64,000 bases of DNA from Candidatus Flexifilum affinis (GTDB lineage: Bacteria > Chloroflexota > Anaerolineae > Aggregatilineales > Phototrophicaceae): assembly GCA_016713325.1 (NCBI GenBank), contig JADJPJ010000097.1:12596-76595 (forward strand). The letters run 5' to 3'. The translations under genes and the position numbers were made by a program. Every line of letters starts with the position of its first letter. Within the stretch, counting starts at the first letter, position 1. Under the pieces are notes generated by a model. The model worked only from the letters and a program-made list of their open reading frames with translations. It was not told the DNA's origin and did not search any database. Positions 54,049 through 64,000 of this stretch are shown in pieces.

Positions 54049-55143
54049 TCAGTCGGTGTTGATGTTGTGCACCGGCCCCGTGGTCGGGAAATAAAGACCC
54101 GTGTAGACCACCGATGTGCCATCCGGGTTCGGCAGCACGTCGAAGTTGCACAGGCCCCGGCTCGCCGGGTTCGATGTCCCCGGCCCGTAATCGCTGTAGC
54201 CGTCGTTGACCACCTGCGTCCAGGTCAGGTCATAACCGACTTCGTAGTGGCCCGGCCGCAGATTGCCGACCGTCGCCGTGTAGAACACCCAGTAGTTGCC
54301 GTCGCGCCGCACCGGTTCGCTGCGTTGGGTCATGGGCAGATTGGCGGTGTTCAGCCGCACGTTATAGACGGCGGCGTTCAGGTGTTCCGTCATCTGATCC
54401 AGTGTCTTGGTATACCACGACCAGAAAATGGTCACGCTGTCGCTGTCGTAGACCAACCCCGGCTCGGCCAGCGGAAAGGCATCGCACTCGGCGAAGATCA
54501 GCCCCGGCGTGTCCGAGCGGTAGCGATCGGTCTGGCGCGCGCCGATCACGACCTCGGCCTCCGTGAGCAGGTTGGAGTTCAGCACCGTGCCGTTGGGTCC
54601 CAGAATGCCCCGTCCGACGCCGTACAGCGCGTTGCTGGTGGTGGTCACGCCCGTCGTCCCGCCGACATCCGTGGCGGTGGTCGGGGCGTTCTCCGGGTCG
54701 GCGCAGCCATCCTGCACGTCGTTGACGGTGAACTCGAAGTCGACCGTCGCACTGTCGGATTCGCGTCCAACCCACACCCGCGCGCTTCCCGTCACCGCTG
54801 CGGCGAGTGTGCCGCCGGTATAGGTCACTGTATCGCTCACAGAGTATTCGCCGGCGACCGCGACCTGGCGGATGCCGGTCAGGGCCGTGCCGGTGGCGTT
54901 GGCCGCGCTGAAGACCTGATAGTACAGATCCCAGCCCACCAGCGACACGCCGGTGGCGTTCAGAACTGCCCTGGTATCGCAGGCGATGAAGTTCACCTGC
55001 GTCTCGTTCGATGGGCCGGTGGTCGTCGCCGCCGGAGTCGGGGTGGTCGTGGTCGTCTGGCCGGCGGCCGGCGCAACGAGCAGCAGCGCCGCCGTCATGA
55101 TCAGCATCAGTGCTGACAGAGTGGTCAAAGTTCGTCGTTTCAC
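54049..55143 (-). CDS. Secreted protein of unknown function
   Basis: 364 residues from a GTG with GAGGG upstream. Signal peptide MKRRTLTTLSALMLIMTAALLLVAPAAGQ, then a Thr/Pro-rich stretch (TTTTTPTPAATTTG) and a beta-rich body with scattered Cys residues. Recurrent blocks such as VSLVGWDLYYQVFSAANATG and VNDGYSDYGPGTSNPASRGLCNFDVLPNPDG suggest an extracellular beta-sandwich. No catalytic motif is recognised. It is the first gene of the operon with rsmG. Confidence 0.7.
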   Translation of the reverse strand: MKRRTLTTLSALMLIMTAALLLVAPAAGQTTTTTPTPAATTTGPSNETQVNFIACDTRAVLNATGVSLVGWDLYYQVFSAANATGTALTGIRQVAVAGEYSVSDTVTYTGGTLAAAVTGSARVWVGRESDSATVDFEFTVNDVQDGCADPENAPTTATDVGGTTGVTTTSNALYGVGRGILGPNGTVLNSNLLTEAEVVIGARQTDRYRSDTPGLIFAECDAFPLAEPGLVYDSDSVTIFWSWYTKTLDQMTEHLNAAVYNVRLNTANLPMTQRSEPVRRDGNYWVFYTATVGNLRPGHYEVGYDLTWTQVVNDGYSDYGPGTSNPASRGLCNFDVLPNPDGTSVVYTGLYFPTTGPVHNINTD

Positions 55144-55311
55144 AGCTCAATCCCTCGTGTTCGTCTGGCACACGATGTTGCTTAAGTGCGCCTATGATAG
55201 CGCAAAACCGTGTGCCATGCGTACCACGGCGGGACCTAAGCGCTATGCCCGCGCCTAACGCGTAGCCGACAGCACAGCCGACAGCATAGCCTACAGCGTA
55301 GGGAAAGCGCC

Positions 55312-56122
55312 TTACTCGCTCGACCAGGCGGTGCGGAAGTCGGCAAACAGCGTCAGCCCGCCGTCGACGAAGATCGTCTGCCCAGTGATGTAGCCGCCCA
55401 AATCGCTGCACAGGAAGGCCGTCACTTCGGCAACTTCCTCAGCTTCGCCGGCCCGCCCCATCGGAATGTGCGACTCCACCTGCTCGCGCTTCTCCGGGTC
55501 ATCCACCCAGGCCCGGTTGATCGGCGTGACCGTCGCGCCTGGCCCGATGCCATTGACGCGAATCCTGCGCCCGGCATATTCCAGCGCCAGGGTGCGGGTC
55601 AGGTTCCGCATGCCGCCCTTGCTCATGCTGTAGCCGGCGAAGCGTGGCTTGGGGATGAGCTGGTGCACACTGCTCATGCTGATGATCTGGCCGGGCTTGT
55701 CCTGCTTCCAGCCAGTGGCAGATCGCCCGCTGCGCGCACAGGAAGGCCCCGCGCAAATTGACGTTCATCACCTGGTCGTACTGCTCCAGCGTCATTTCAT
55801 GGCTGTCGGCGGCAATCTGAATGCCGGCGTTGTTGATCAGGATGTCAATCGTGCCCCACTCTCCCAGCACCGTGTCAAACATCCGCTCGACATCTTCGGG
55901 AATGCCGACGTTGGCCTGCACCAGCATACTTTTGGCGCCGTGGTCCGCCACGCAGCGCTGGCACCATTGAATGGCTTCTTCGGTCTTTTCGGCGTCTTCC
56001 CGGCTGCGATTGTAGTTGATGACGACATCCGCGCCGTACTCCGCGAACTTGATCGCCACCTGCTGGCCGATGCCGCTGCTGCCGCCGGTCACCAGCACCT
56101 TCTTATCCTGAAGTCCCCGCAT
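55312..56122 (-). CDS. SDR family NAD(P)-dependent oxidoreductase (one frameshift)
   Basis: About 269 residues if one extra base near 55707 is removed. The first frame gives [20 protein letters not shown], the NAD(P) loop TGxxxGIG, and later [34 protein letters not shown]. The second frame carries on with [26 protein letters not shown], holding the catalytic Ser and YxxxK, to the C-terminus [16 protein letters not shown]. It is a classical SDR of the glucose-1-dehydrogenase/3-oxoacyl-reductase type. Substrate unknown. It may be co-transcribed with the glycosidase gene upstream. Confidence 0.88.
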
Positions 56123-56200
56123 GATTCACCTTGTCCTCTCGCTGTCACGGATATCGCAACCTCACCCACAGGGTGAGGCTGAATCGGAATGCAATCGCTG

Positions 56201-58826
56201 CTAGCCGCCGCCCATCGTCTGGATCAGTTCGGCCACCAGTCCCGTCCAGCCGGTCTGATGGCTGGCGCCCAGGCCGGCCCCGTTGTCCCCGTGGAAGTAC
56301 TCGTGGAACAGGATGTAATCGCGCCAGTGCGGGTCTTCCTGAAAAGCGGTCTGCCCGCCGTACACCGCGCGCCGCCCATGCTCGTCGCGCGCGAAGATGC
56401 TGATCAGCCGGCGGCTCAGGTCGTCGGCCACCTGCTCCAGCGTCATCATGCGGCCGCTGCCGGTTGGGCACTCGACCAGACAGGAATCGCCGTAGTAGCG
56501 GTGGTACTTGCGCAGCGCCTCGATCAACAGGAAGTTGATCGGAAACCACACCGGTCCGCGCCAGTTGCTGTTGCCGCCGAACAGACCGCTCCAGCTTTCC
56601 GCCGGCTGGTAGTCGATGGCAAACGTCTCGCCTCCCACCTCCAGCGTATAGGGTTGGTGATCGTGCACCCTGGAGACGGAGCGGATGCCATGCGGGCTCA
56701 GGAATTCGCCCTCGTCAAGCAAATAGCGCAGCACCGAGCGCAGCCGATCCTCGCTTGGAATGGCGAAGAGATGCGCGCTGCCTGAACCGGGCACGTCGGC
56801 GCGCGCCAGGTTGGCCGTCAGATGCGGCCGGTGCCGCTGCATCCAGGCGATGCTGCGCGCGAACTCTGGGAAGCGTTCCAAAGTTGCCGGCCCAATCGTC
56901 TCCACAGCGATCAGCGGCATCAGCCCGACCAGCGAACGCACCTTCAGCGGCATGGTCCGGCCGTCCGGAAGTTTGAGCACGTCGTAGAAGAACCCATCGT
57001 CGTCATCCCACAGGCCAACGCCCCCGCGCGTGCTGCCGCTGATGGCCACCGCGATCCACAGGAAATGCTCGTAGAATTTGATCGCCATATCCTCGTAGGC
57101 CTGGTCATCTTTGGCCAGTTCGAGCGCGATATTGAGCATGACAAGGCAGTAGAAGCCCATCCAGGCGGTGCCGTCGCTCTGGTTGATCGTGCCTCCGGTC
57201 GGCAGCGCGCTGCTCCGGTCGAACAGGCTGATGTTGTCCAGTCCCAGGAAACCGCCCTGAAAGATGTTGCGCCCTTCCGCATCCTTGCGGTTGACCCACC
57301 AGGTGAAATTCAGCAGCATCTTGTTGAAGATCCGCTCCAGAAAGGTCCGGTCGCGCCCGCCGTCGATCTGGTAAACGTGCCAGGCCGCCCACGCCTGGAC
57401 CGGCGGGTTGACGTCGTCGAAGGCCCATTCATAAGCGGGAAGCTGACCGTTGGGGTGCATGTACCATTCGCGTGAACAGCAGAAGCTGCTGCTTGGCGAA
57501 CTCAGAGTCGAGGCGGGCCAGCGGCAGAGTGTGAAACGCCACGTCCCAGACGGCGTACCAGGGATACTCCCACTTGTCCGGCATGGAGATGATGTCGAAG
57601 TTGTTCAGGTGCAGCCAGCCTGCATTGCGCGCATGGCGGCGCTCTGGCATGGGCAGCGCCGGGTCGCCGCCAGCCACTGCTCGATGTCGTAATAATACAA
57701 CTGCTTGCTCCATAGCATTCCGGCGTAGGCCTGCCGCTGAATGGAGCGCTCGTCGTCGTTCAGAGTGGCGGGCTGCAGCGCGGCGTAAAAACCATCGGCC
57801 GCCGCCTGACAACCAGTCATGACGGCGTCGAAAGCGGCGAAGGGATCGGCATGCTCCGGCGCGCTCAGACGCAGCCGCACTGTCGCCGTTTCGCCACCTT
57901 CGATACTCGAACGATAGACGGCGGCGGCTTTCGTGCCGCGCTTCTGCGGGTTGACCGCCTCACCGTCGCCCTCGACAAGATAGCGTTGGAAGGCATCTTT
58001 GGGGTAACGGCTTTCTTCCGCCACGCCATACAACAGCGCGGTGTTCGTCTCGTTATCGCAGAAGACAATATCCCCGGCGGACTCGGCGTACCAGTGGTAG
58101 CGCCCCAGCACCGGATGTTCCGTCACGGCGGTGCTCTCCGCGACGGTTTCAGCGATGGATGGGCGAGTCGGGACGTCACCCATCGGGCCAGCCGGATAAC
58201 CCCACGACCGGTATTGCGAAACCACAGGGTCGGCAGCAGCACCAGATCGGCGCGCTCGCTCGACCGGTTCGCAGCGGTGATGCGGATCAGGATATCGTCT
58301 GGCGCCGCTTTTGGCATATTCCACCGTCACATCGAAATAGCGGTTCTCGGCGAAGACCCCGGTATCGAGCAGTTCGTATTCAAAAGCGAAGTGGCCCCGC
58401 CAGCCGTTTTCACCCGACGGATCGTCGTAAGGGTAAGCCGACTGCGGATACTTGTAGAGCATTTTCATGTAAGCGTGCGTCGGGCTGCTGTCGAGGTAAA
58501 AGTAGTATTCCCTTGACATCTTCCCCGTGGTTGCCCTCCGGGCCGGTCAATCCGAAGAGCCGTTCCTTCAGGATCGGATCGCGCCCATTCCACAGCGCCA
58601 GAGCGAAACAGAGATACCCGTGATCATCGCTGATCCCGGCGATGCCGTCCTCGCCCCAGCGGTAGACGCGACTGCGGGCGTGGTCGTGCGGGAAGCTGTA
58701 CCAGGCGCCGCCGTCAGCGCTGTAGTCCTCTCGCACCGTCCCCCAGGCGCGTTCGCTCAGGTAGGGTCCCCACTGCTTCCAGCGCCGATCGTCCCGCGCT
58801 CCGGTCTTCGGGTCTTCCGTTGCCAT
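56201..58826 (-). CDS. MGH1/GH63-like glycoside hydrolase (five frameshifts)
   Basis: About 874 residues when five indels are resolved: extra bases near 58510, 58310 and 57470, and missing bases near 58210 and 57650. The N-terminus reads [24 protein letters not shown] and [30 protein letters not shown]. The (alpha/alpha)6 barrel contains [53 protein letters not shown] and [28 protein letters not shown]. This is the pattern of MGH1-like (mannosylglycerate hydrolase/GH63) enzymes that act on alpha-glucosyl or alpha-mannosyl compatible solutes. No signal peptide. The donor compound is uncertain. Ribosome site AAAGGA. Confidence 0.82.
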
Positions 58827-58924
58827 AGGGTTTTCCTTTCGTGCTGTGTGCTCTTTATTGTCCTCGGAAAAGCCGATTTGTTTCAAATTGGCCTCATGTT
58901 CGCTTCAGACAGAAGGAGATGGCA

Positions 58925-58954
58925 GAAGAAAACACCCCGAAAGCGTCGGGGTGT
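58925..58954 (-). terminator. Terminator after the WD40 gene
   Basis: Perfect 9-bp stem ACACCCCGA/TCGGGGTGT, followed on the minus strand by TTTTCTTC. It is 52 bases past the WD40 stop. Confidence 0.75.
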
Positions 58955-59006
58955 CTGAGTATGGATCTGTAGACCGCGAGATGAGGATGCTCGCAGACCA
59001 GCGTGT

Positions 59007-61132
59007 CTATCCGGGGATAGCCCAGACCCGGATCAGTCCGCCCCAGTCGGCGGTGACGATCATCCGGCCATCGCTGCTGACATGCAGACGGTTGTTGGGC
59101 ACAAAGGACTCCTGTTCGTCAAACAGCAGATCGCCGGTCGCGGCATCCCAGACGTGCAGCCGATTTTCGTCGGTGATCGCCGCGATCAGCGTCCCGTCAG
59201 GGCTGAAGGTCAGACCATTGACCACATTGGTACTGGTCTGGTAGAGCAGACGGGTCATCTCCGCACCGGTTTCGAAATCGTAGACGACGATATTGCTGAT
59301 GGTGTCCGTGAACTTTTCGCCGACCGCCAGACGTGACCCGTCCGGGCTAAAGGCAATGGCAACGCTCGGTTTGAAGAAGCGCTCGGCGAGTTCAACCCGT
59401 TGTTCACCGGAGTCCGCATCGTAGAAGCGCAGCACATGATCCCAACCGATCGCAGCGATCAGGGCACCATCCGGTGTGTACTGGAGCGCTTCGATCCCCT
59501 CCGGGACATCAAACAGCGGCGCCCCCTGCGCCAGATCCTCGTCTTCCCTCCAGTTCCATGTCTGCACGTTCGCGTCGTTCGATTCGTAGGCGGCCAGCGT
59601 CTCCCCATCCGGGCTGAAGGCCATCCTGACGAAGTACCGCGTGCTGTTGTCGAGCTGGCCAACAGGCTCACCCGTCTCGGCGTCCAGCAGGGCGATGCCG
59701 CCGCGCGTGTTGGCGATATAGTTCCCATCAAGCCCACCCTCGGTAAAGCCGGTATAGGCCAGGGTCGAACCATCCGGACTGAACGCGAGATCCGTCAGGA
59801 ACTGCCGATCTGCGTCGATGACCCGCTCTTCTCCCGTTTCGAGATCCCATAGATGGATCGGCCCACTCCGTCCCGCCGTGGCCACCGTCCGATTGTCGGG
59901 ACTCAGGTCTGACAGCGCAATCGACCGGGCTGTGAGCAGTCGCGCAGCGGAACCGGCGATGCGTCGTCTCCCGCCGACAGCGTGAAATGCAGTTCGCTGC
60001 CAGCGCACGCTGGCCAGCATGGGATCGGTCAGCGCGTCGTTGAAAGCAAAGGCATGGACATCCTGCGCTCCGTTTGTCGCCATGGGCGGCCCGTCCTGAA
60101 ACGCTCCGGCCCGACATCCCCAGATGTTCAGGCCGAAGTTCCGGCTGGCAATGGCGAGGAGCATGCATCAGCGCTGAAGCTCACATCGGTGATAAACGGC
60201 TTCAACCTGCGATCGACCGGGATTTCCTGACCGTGTCTGCCGCCAGATCCCAAGGATGACCCTGCTGTCGCGCCGAAGGCCAGCGTTTGACCATCCGAGC
60301 GATAGTCCAGCCCACTGTCCTGTTGCTGATCGAGGTGTTGAGATGTTGCGCCAGCGCAGCCTCCGCCTTCCAGGCCGAAGACAGTAACGCCCCCAGGTCT
60401 GACCGCGAACCGGTTCAAGCGCAAAGGATTAAAGTCAATATTCGAAATCGGCCAGTCGAACTCCCGGCGGAAGATCGGTTCGCCCATCACCTGATCCGAC
60501 AGCACGAATGCGCACTGCCTTGTTCCTTAAGGCGGCGGAAGCTCCCGCCGCCCGCGACGATGCGGCCGTCCGGGCTGATCGCCACCGTGGTGAATCGCCG
60601 GTTTTCTTCACCGAATGCGCCGATCTCGTCGCCGGAGTCCACGTCCCACACGTGAATCTGTCCATCATCCGGTGCGGCCGCCAGAACTCCAATCTCGTCC
60701 GTACTGGCCAGCGTCACCTGTCGCCCGTACGTCGGTTCGTCGCTTTCGAGCAGGCGAGGCTCGTCGGATAGGTTCCGGCGTCGTAGATCCATACCCCGCG
60801 TGTGCCGCCCAGGGCGAGGACATCGCCATCCCAATCCACGTCGTAGACGGCGCCGTTCCCAGCCGGGCGATCTCCACCAGATCGTCGGCGTTGTTCACGC
60901 CGATTGGCTGGAGGGAGTCGAAGAACCCTGTTTCGATCTGGGTGAGCTGCGGCGGCGTGCTGACCGCGAGTACAGCCGCCGCCCCAATAGGGAATGGCCC
61001 ACGGCGGGCAGCGATGCGGGTCATCGGCAGCGCGGCGCTGTCGTCCTCCTCCGCCTTCAGCCGACGGTACAGGTCTTCGGCAAAAGCTCTGTTCGGCGCT
61101 TTGCGGTGCTTGCGCAGAAAATCATCATTCAT
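59007..61132 (-). CDS. WD40-repeat protein paired with ECF sigma factor (multiple frameshifts)
   Basis: About 710 residues in total, but at least five missing bases split the first half. The C-terminal 385 residues are intact and hold WD40 blades such as NRTVATAGRSGPIHLWDLETGE, FSPDGSTLAYTGF and GLTFSPDGTLIAAITDENRLHVWD. The N-terminus reads MNDDFLRKHRKAPNRAFAEDLYRRL, followed by a weakly hydrophobic GAAAVLAVS segment. The gene starts seven bases after the stop of the sigma factor gene. By analogy with sigma factor/anti-sigma pairs it may be the partner of that sigma factor, but no anti-sigma domain is recognisable; the N-terminal 40 residues would be the candidate contact. Confidence 0.75.
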
Positions 61133-61139
61133 GGCAGGT

Positions 61140-61659
61140 TCACTCGTCCCACTGCTGGCGCAGTTTCTGGATAATGCGATGGAGCGTCGTCCCCACGTTG
61201 GATTCGCTCAGGCCGGTCACCTCGGCAATGGCCCGATTGGTCAGTTCCGCCCCGTACTTGAGCGCGATCAGCTCCCGTTCGCGCAGCGTGAGCCGTTCAG
61301 GGAAAGGTCTTCAGCCGCGCTGTCGGCCCGGCGCTGGATCAGATCCTCGAGCGGGTTCTCGTCGGCGGTGTGGCAGATCGTCGAGCGGAACACCACTTTG
61401 ATGATGGCGGAAATGATCCACCGCCACGTTGTGGGCGATGCTGAACAGCCCGGTCGAGAGGCCGCGACATCGCTGGCATAGCGGTCGCGCGCCCGCCGAG
61501 GCCTTCAGCAAACGTGGTCGCCGTCAGATCCTCGGCCAGCGCATCGTCGCCGACGCGGTAGCGAGAAAAAGTTGTAGACGCGGCATCGTATCCCCAGTAG
61601 ACCGAGTCCCAGTTGACGGCGGTGCTGCCGTCCGGAAAGAGGTGGAGTCGTGCGCTCAT
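61140..61659 (-). pseudogene. ECF sigma-70 family factor, broken by frameshifts
   Basis: Pieces in several frames together give a full ECF sigma factor of about 175 residues. Region 2 is read from VGDDALAEDLTATTFAEGL and FSIAHNVAVDHFRHHQ. Region 4 is read from LTLRERELIALKYGAELTNRAIAEVTGLSESNVGTTLHRIIQKLRQQW, ending at the stop at 61140. The start is MSARLH at 61659 or an ATG six bases earlier. It controls transcription of target genes in response to a signal, probably including itself and the WD40 gene. The breaks are likely sequence errors, since conserved residues continue across them. Confidence 0.75.
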
Positions 61660-61849
61660 AGGCATTGATACGCGGCGGCGGCCAAAGTATCACAGGGCAA
61701 CTTGTGGAAGTCTGCGAGCCAGTGGTCTATCGATGAGTCGCCAACTGCCTGCGGGTTGCCTCTGCAGATCAAAACCCTTTTTATCGTCAGTGCAATGATC
61801 TGTTAAAATATCAGCGCTTCGACATTCATCAATCAAAGGACCTACTATT

Positions 61850-62898
61850 GTGACCAAGCCGATTATCGCCGTGTTGGAAGGCGATCAGACCGGGCAGGAA
61901 CCCCTCGTACAGGGACTGCGCGTCCTTGATCCGTCTGTGACGCGCTTTGAAGTGGACTTTCGCCATTTCGACCTCTCCCTCAGCAACCGGCGCGCCACCA
62001 AGAACGGCATCGTGCACGACGCAGCGGCCTGCGTGCGCGAAATGGCTACGGCATCGAAAGCCGCGACCATCACGCCCGGCAACCCGGACGACGGCAGCCC
62101 CAACGCCTGATTGCGAACCGATCAACGGCCAGGTTATCCTGCGCACCGGCCGTATTCCATCGGTCCGCCCGCTGGCCGGCGTTTACGCGCCCATTTCCGT
62201 CGTCCGCATGGCCGTCGAGGACCTACGGCGCGAAGGAATGGCGTGAGGGCAGCGGCCTTGATGAGATTGCCTCCAGCACCCGCAGGCCTATCCCGTCGCA
62301 TCTGCCGTGCGGTCTGCGAATTCACCTTCACACGCGCGCCGGACCGGCTCCGAAGGTCTTCGGAGGGCCGAAGTACACCGTGAGCACCGTCTACGAAGGT
62401 ATCTTCAAGGAAGATGGATGCGGCGGCGGCGCGTTACCCTGATGTGCGCTATGATCCGCAGCTCATCTGATCGCGACCTATGCGCTCCTGCTGGAGACTG
62501 ACCGGTGAGCGCCGGTTATTCCGTCCCCAACCCATGATGGCGACAGTCTGAGCGATCTGGTGCTGGAAGATGTTTGGCAGCATTGCCGGAAGCCGGTCGG
62601 TGATCCTGTCGATGAACGACGACTTCGAGGTGCAGACGGTCCTCACGCAAAGCGCCGCACGGGACTGCGCCAAGCCTGAAGGCAAGCAGTCATCGCCAAT
62701 CCGATGGCCCATGATCCTGGCTGGTGCTGCGCTGCTGCGTTGCGCGAAGCACGAGAACGCGCATCGCGCCAGCCGTGCGATGTATGGGCCAGTCTGTTGG
62801 AAGCGGGCCATGACGGCATACGCACGCCGCCGACCTAGGCGGACAGGCCCACCACCGACTTTACTGACGAGGTTATCCGTCGCGTACGCGAAAACTAG
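61850..62898 (+). pseudogene. Isocitrate/isopropylmalate dehydrogenase family protein, broken by frameshifts
   Basis: Reading across frames gives a nearly complete enzyme of about 350 residues. It starts at a GTG with AAAGGA upstream: MTKPIIAVLEGDQTGQEPLVQGLRVLDP, then FRHFDLSLSNRRATKNGI and KAATITPGNPDDGSPNA. Later frames carry INGQVILRTGR, PKYTVSTVYEGIFKEDG, YPDVRYDPQLI, LVLEDVWQHCRKPVGDPVDE and the region of NPMAMILAGAALL, and it ends VIRRVREN at 62898. The enzymes oxidatively decarboxylate 2R,3S-hydroxy acids with NAD(P) and Mg. Whether the substrate is isocitrate or isopropylmalate cannot be told from this damaged sequence. Confidence 0.75.
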
Positions 62899-62922
62899 AA
62901 GTGTGGGATGCAATCGGCGAAT

Positions 62923-63382
62923 AATGAAGCTGCATAACGCGACGCAGCACTTGCTGCCGATATCCGAAACAGCTCTGGACGATGTTGTTCCAGCATGCGG
63001 ATGCCGGCACATCGCCCAGCAGCTTGCCCAGCATGGGTTGACGACACCGCAGTTCTACATGCTGAAAACCCCTGATCGAACAAGGCGGGCTGCCCCATTG
63101 GCGAAATCGCGCGCCTGCACGGGCTGTCGCCACCATGACCGGGCTGGTCGGACGAATGGGTGTCCGACCCGCCTCGTCGTGCGCACCAGACACCACAGCG
63201 ATAAGCGCTCCGTGATCGTAGATGCTGACCGATGCCGGAAATGAACGCTTTCTGGCCGTGCAGCAGCGTTTGATAGAACTGCTCCGCAGCATCTTCGGGC
63301 TGATTGACCCTGAAGCCCGTGATTTCCTGATGGGGAACTGGCCCGCTATATCGACCTGATTCGCACGGCGATCGCCCTGTAA
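62923..63382 (+). pseudogene. MarR-family regulator, broken by frameshifts
   Basis: Pieces in different frames assemble into a MarR protein of about 150 residues: AQQLAQHGLTTPQFYMLKT, then GEIARLHGLSP.TMTGLVGRM, APDTTDKRSVIVDAD, FLAVQQRLIELLRSIFGLIDPEARDFL and YIDLIRTAIAL before the TAA at 63382. The winged helix (GEIARLHGLS...) and the wing DTTDKRSV are characteristic. No single frame covers more than about 60 residues. It lies 24 bases after the dehydrogenase stop. Target and effector unknown. Confidence 0.7.
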
Positions 63383-63417
63383 CAGGTTCCACTGCAAGTA
63401 AGCGCGGCGGAATACAA

Positions 63418-64000
63418 TCAGGCAGCCCGCGTTATTTGGATTGTCTCCGGGTCCCGCCAGTTTCGCTTGATGAGCGGGCGCGCAGGCACGCCGACGACCA
63501 CCTGCTTGTCCAGCGCGTCGCTTCACCAGCACAGCGCCCGCGCCGATCACAGCTCGGTTGCCAACGCGCACCGGACCGATGATGGTGGCCTGGGCCGCCA
63601 GATACATCCGCCGATCTCATTTGCGCTCCAGCCCTTCGCCGCGCCCACTCGGATGTGCCGACCCAGTTGCCGCCCGTCAGGACCCAGATTGTAGGCAACC
63701 TTGGTATGGGCACGGACACCACCACCCTGGCGACGGATGCAGGACGCGAAAACCCGGCCCGATATCCGCTTCGTAGTGAATTTGGCGGTTGGTTCCGAAC
63801 CAGGGGCGGAGCAGAAAGCGCAGGGGCAGCGTCAGCGCATGAATGACCCGGATACGCGCCCCAGCAGCAGATACCCAAAGCGCATCAGGCGATGCTCGAT
63901 CACGGCCAGCGCGGACATGCTAAACCAGCAGGTCAGCCAGCGCAGCGAGTGGTGTCGGTTGATCTTTTTTTCAGATCGATGTAGAGCCAGGAGAACTGCT
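63418..64000 (-). pseudogene. Hexapeptide-repeat acyltransferase (serine acetyltransferase-like), partial and frameshifted
   Basis: The N-terminal part lies beyond the right edge. Pieces in more than one frame give LPLRFLLRPWFGTNRQIHYEADIGPGFRVLHP, then MYLAAQATIIGPVRVGNRAVIGAGAVLVK with the isoleucine-rich hexapeptide pattern of left-handed beta-helix transferases, and the end WRDPETIQITRAA at 63418. Such enzymes transfer acetyl or other acyl groups from CoA to serine or a sugar. Serine acetyltransferase-like is the closest fit; capsule or polysaccharide acetyltransferase is the alternative. Confidence 0.65.

Noticed and set aside
55241..55310. Short direct repeats (GTAGCCGACAGCA-like) upstream of the SDR stop
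   Set aside because: Three imperfect 11-13-base repeats over 60 bases with no ORF or palindrome; too little to call more than local repetition.

Overview
The window is GC-rich bacterial chromosome, read here as a member of the Chloroflexota (Anaerolineae-like). The grounds are indirect: long PAS/GAF hybrid sensor kinases, many CUT1 sugar importers without their own ATPase, a UxaE-type tagaturonate epimerase, an ECF sigma factor paired with a WD40 protein, and short nested palindromic repeats (CCTCACCCC...GGGGTGAGG). No rRNA, tRNA or CRISPR array was seen.

Layout. 1-1.3 kb: an enolase-superfamily enzyme (cut by the left edge) coupled to a U32-like TIM-barrel protein. 1.4-3.5 kb: two tandem secreted paralogues, each with a MITE-like repeat upstream. 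3.5-9.8 kb: a UMF1-like MFS transporter with an unusual extramembrane insertion, and a PAS/GAF histidine kinase of about 1400 residues. 10-13.3 kb: AraC regulator, VOC protein, mycothiol-dependent-isomerase-like protein and an alpha/beta hydrolase. 13.4-21.7 kb: DeoR regulator divergent from a CUT1 importer operon that carries a GH78 rhamnosidase-like enzyme and an M19 dipeptidase-like protein. 21.7-27.4 kb: secreted or anchored proteins of unknown role, a GH51 arabinofuranosidase and a polytopic membrane protein. 27.5-37.3 kb: a hexuronate operon (CUT1 importer, YesL/DUF624, Gfo/Idh oxidoreductase, UxaC, UxaE) divergent from a LacI regulator, with two matching palindromic operators between them. 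37.3-39.9 kb: an old-yellow-enzyme family protein and a second Gfo/Idh oxidoreductase. 39.9-43.8 kb: small metabolic enzymes. 43.9-48.6 kb: a second LacI regulator divergent from a third CUT1 importer. 48.7-56.1 kb: flavodoxin, CoA-binding protein, lipoprotein, membrane glycosyltransferase, RsmG, secreted protein and SDR. 56.2-64 kb: an MGH1/GH63-like glycosidase, WD40 protein plus ECF sigma factor, an isocitrate/isopropylmalate dehydrogenase, a MarR regulator and a hexapeptide acyltransferase, all broken by single-base indels.

Biology. The central 25 kb fits growth on plant cell-wall pectin: rhamnose, arabinose and galacturonate/glucuronate release, uptake and isomerisation. Three importers, each with its own local regulator, probably share one ATPase encoded elsewhere. 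In each importer operon a stem-loop lies between the binding-protein gene and the first permease gene.

Quality. Single-base frameshifts, several in short G or C runs, affect otherwise well-conserved genes across the window and become dense after about 55 kb. A pure G/C tract of about 100 bases lies near 24.2 kb. Most broken genes are more likely consensus-sequence errors than real pseudogenes.
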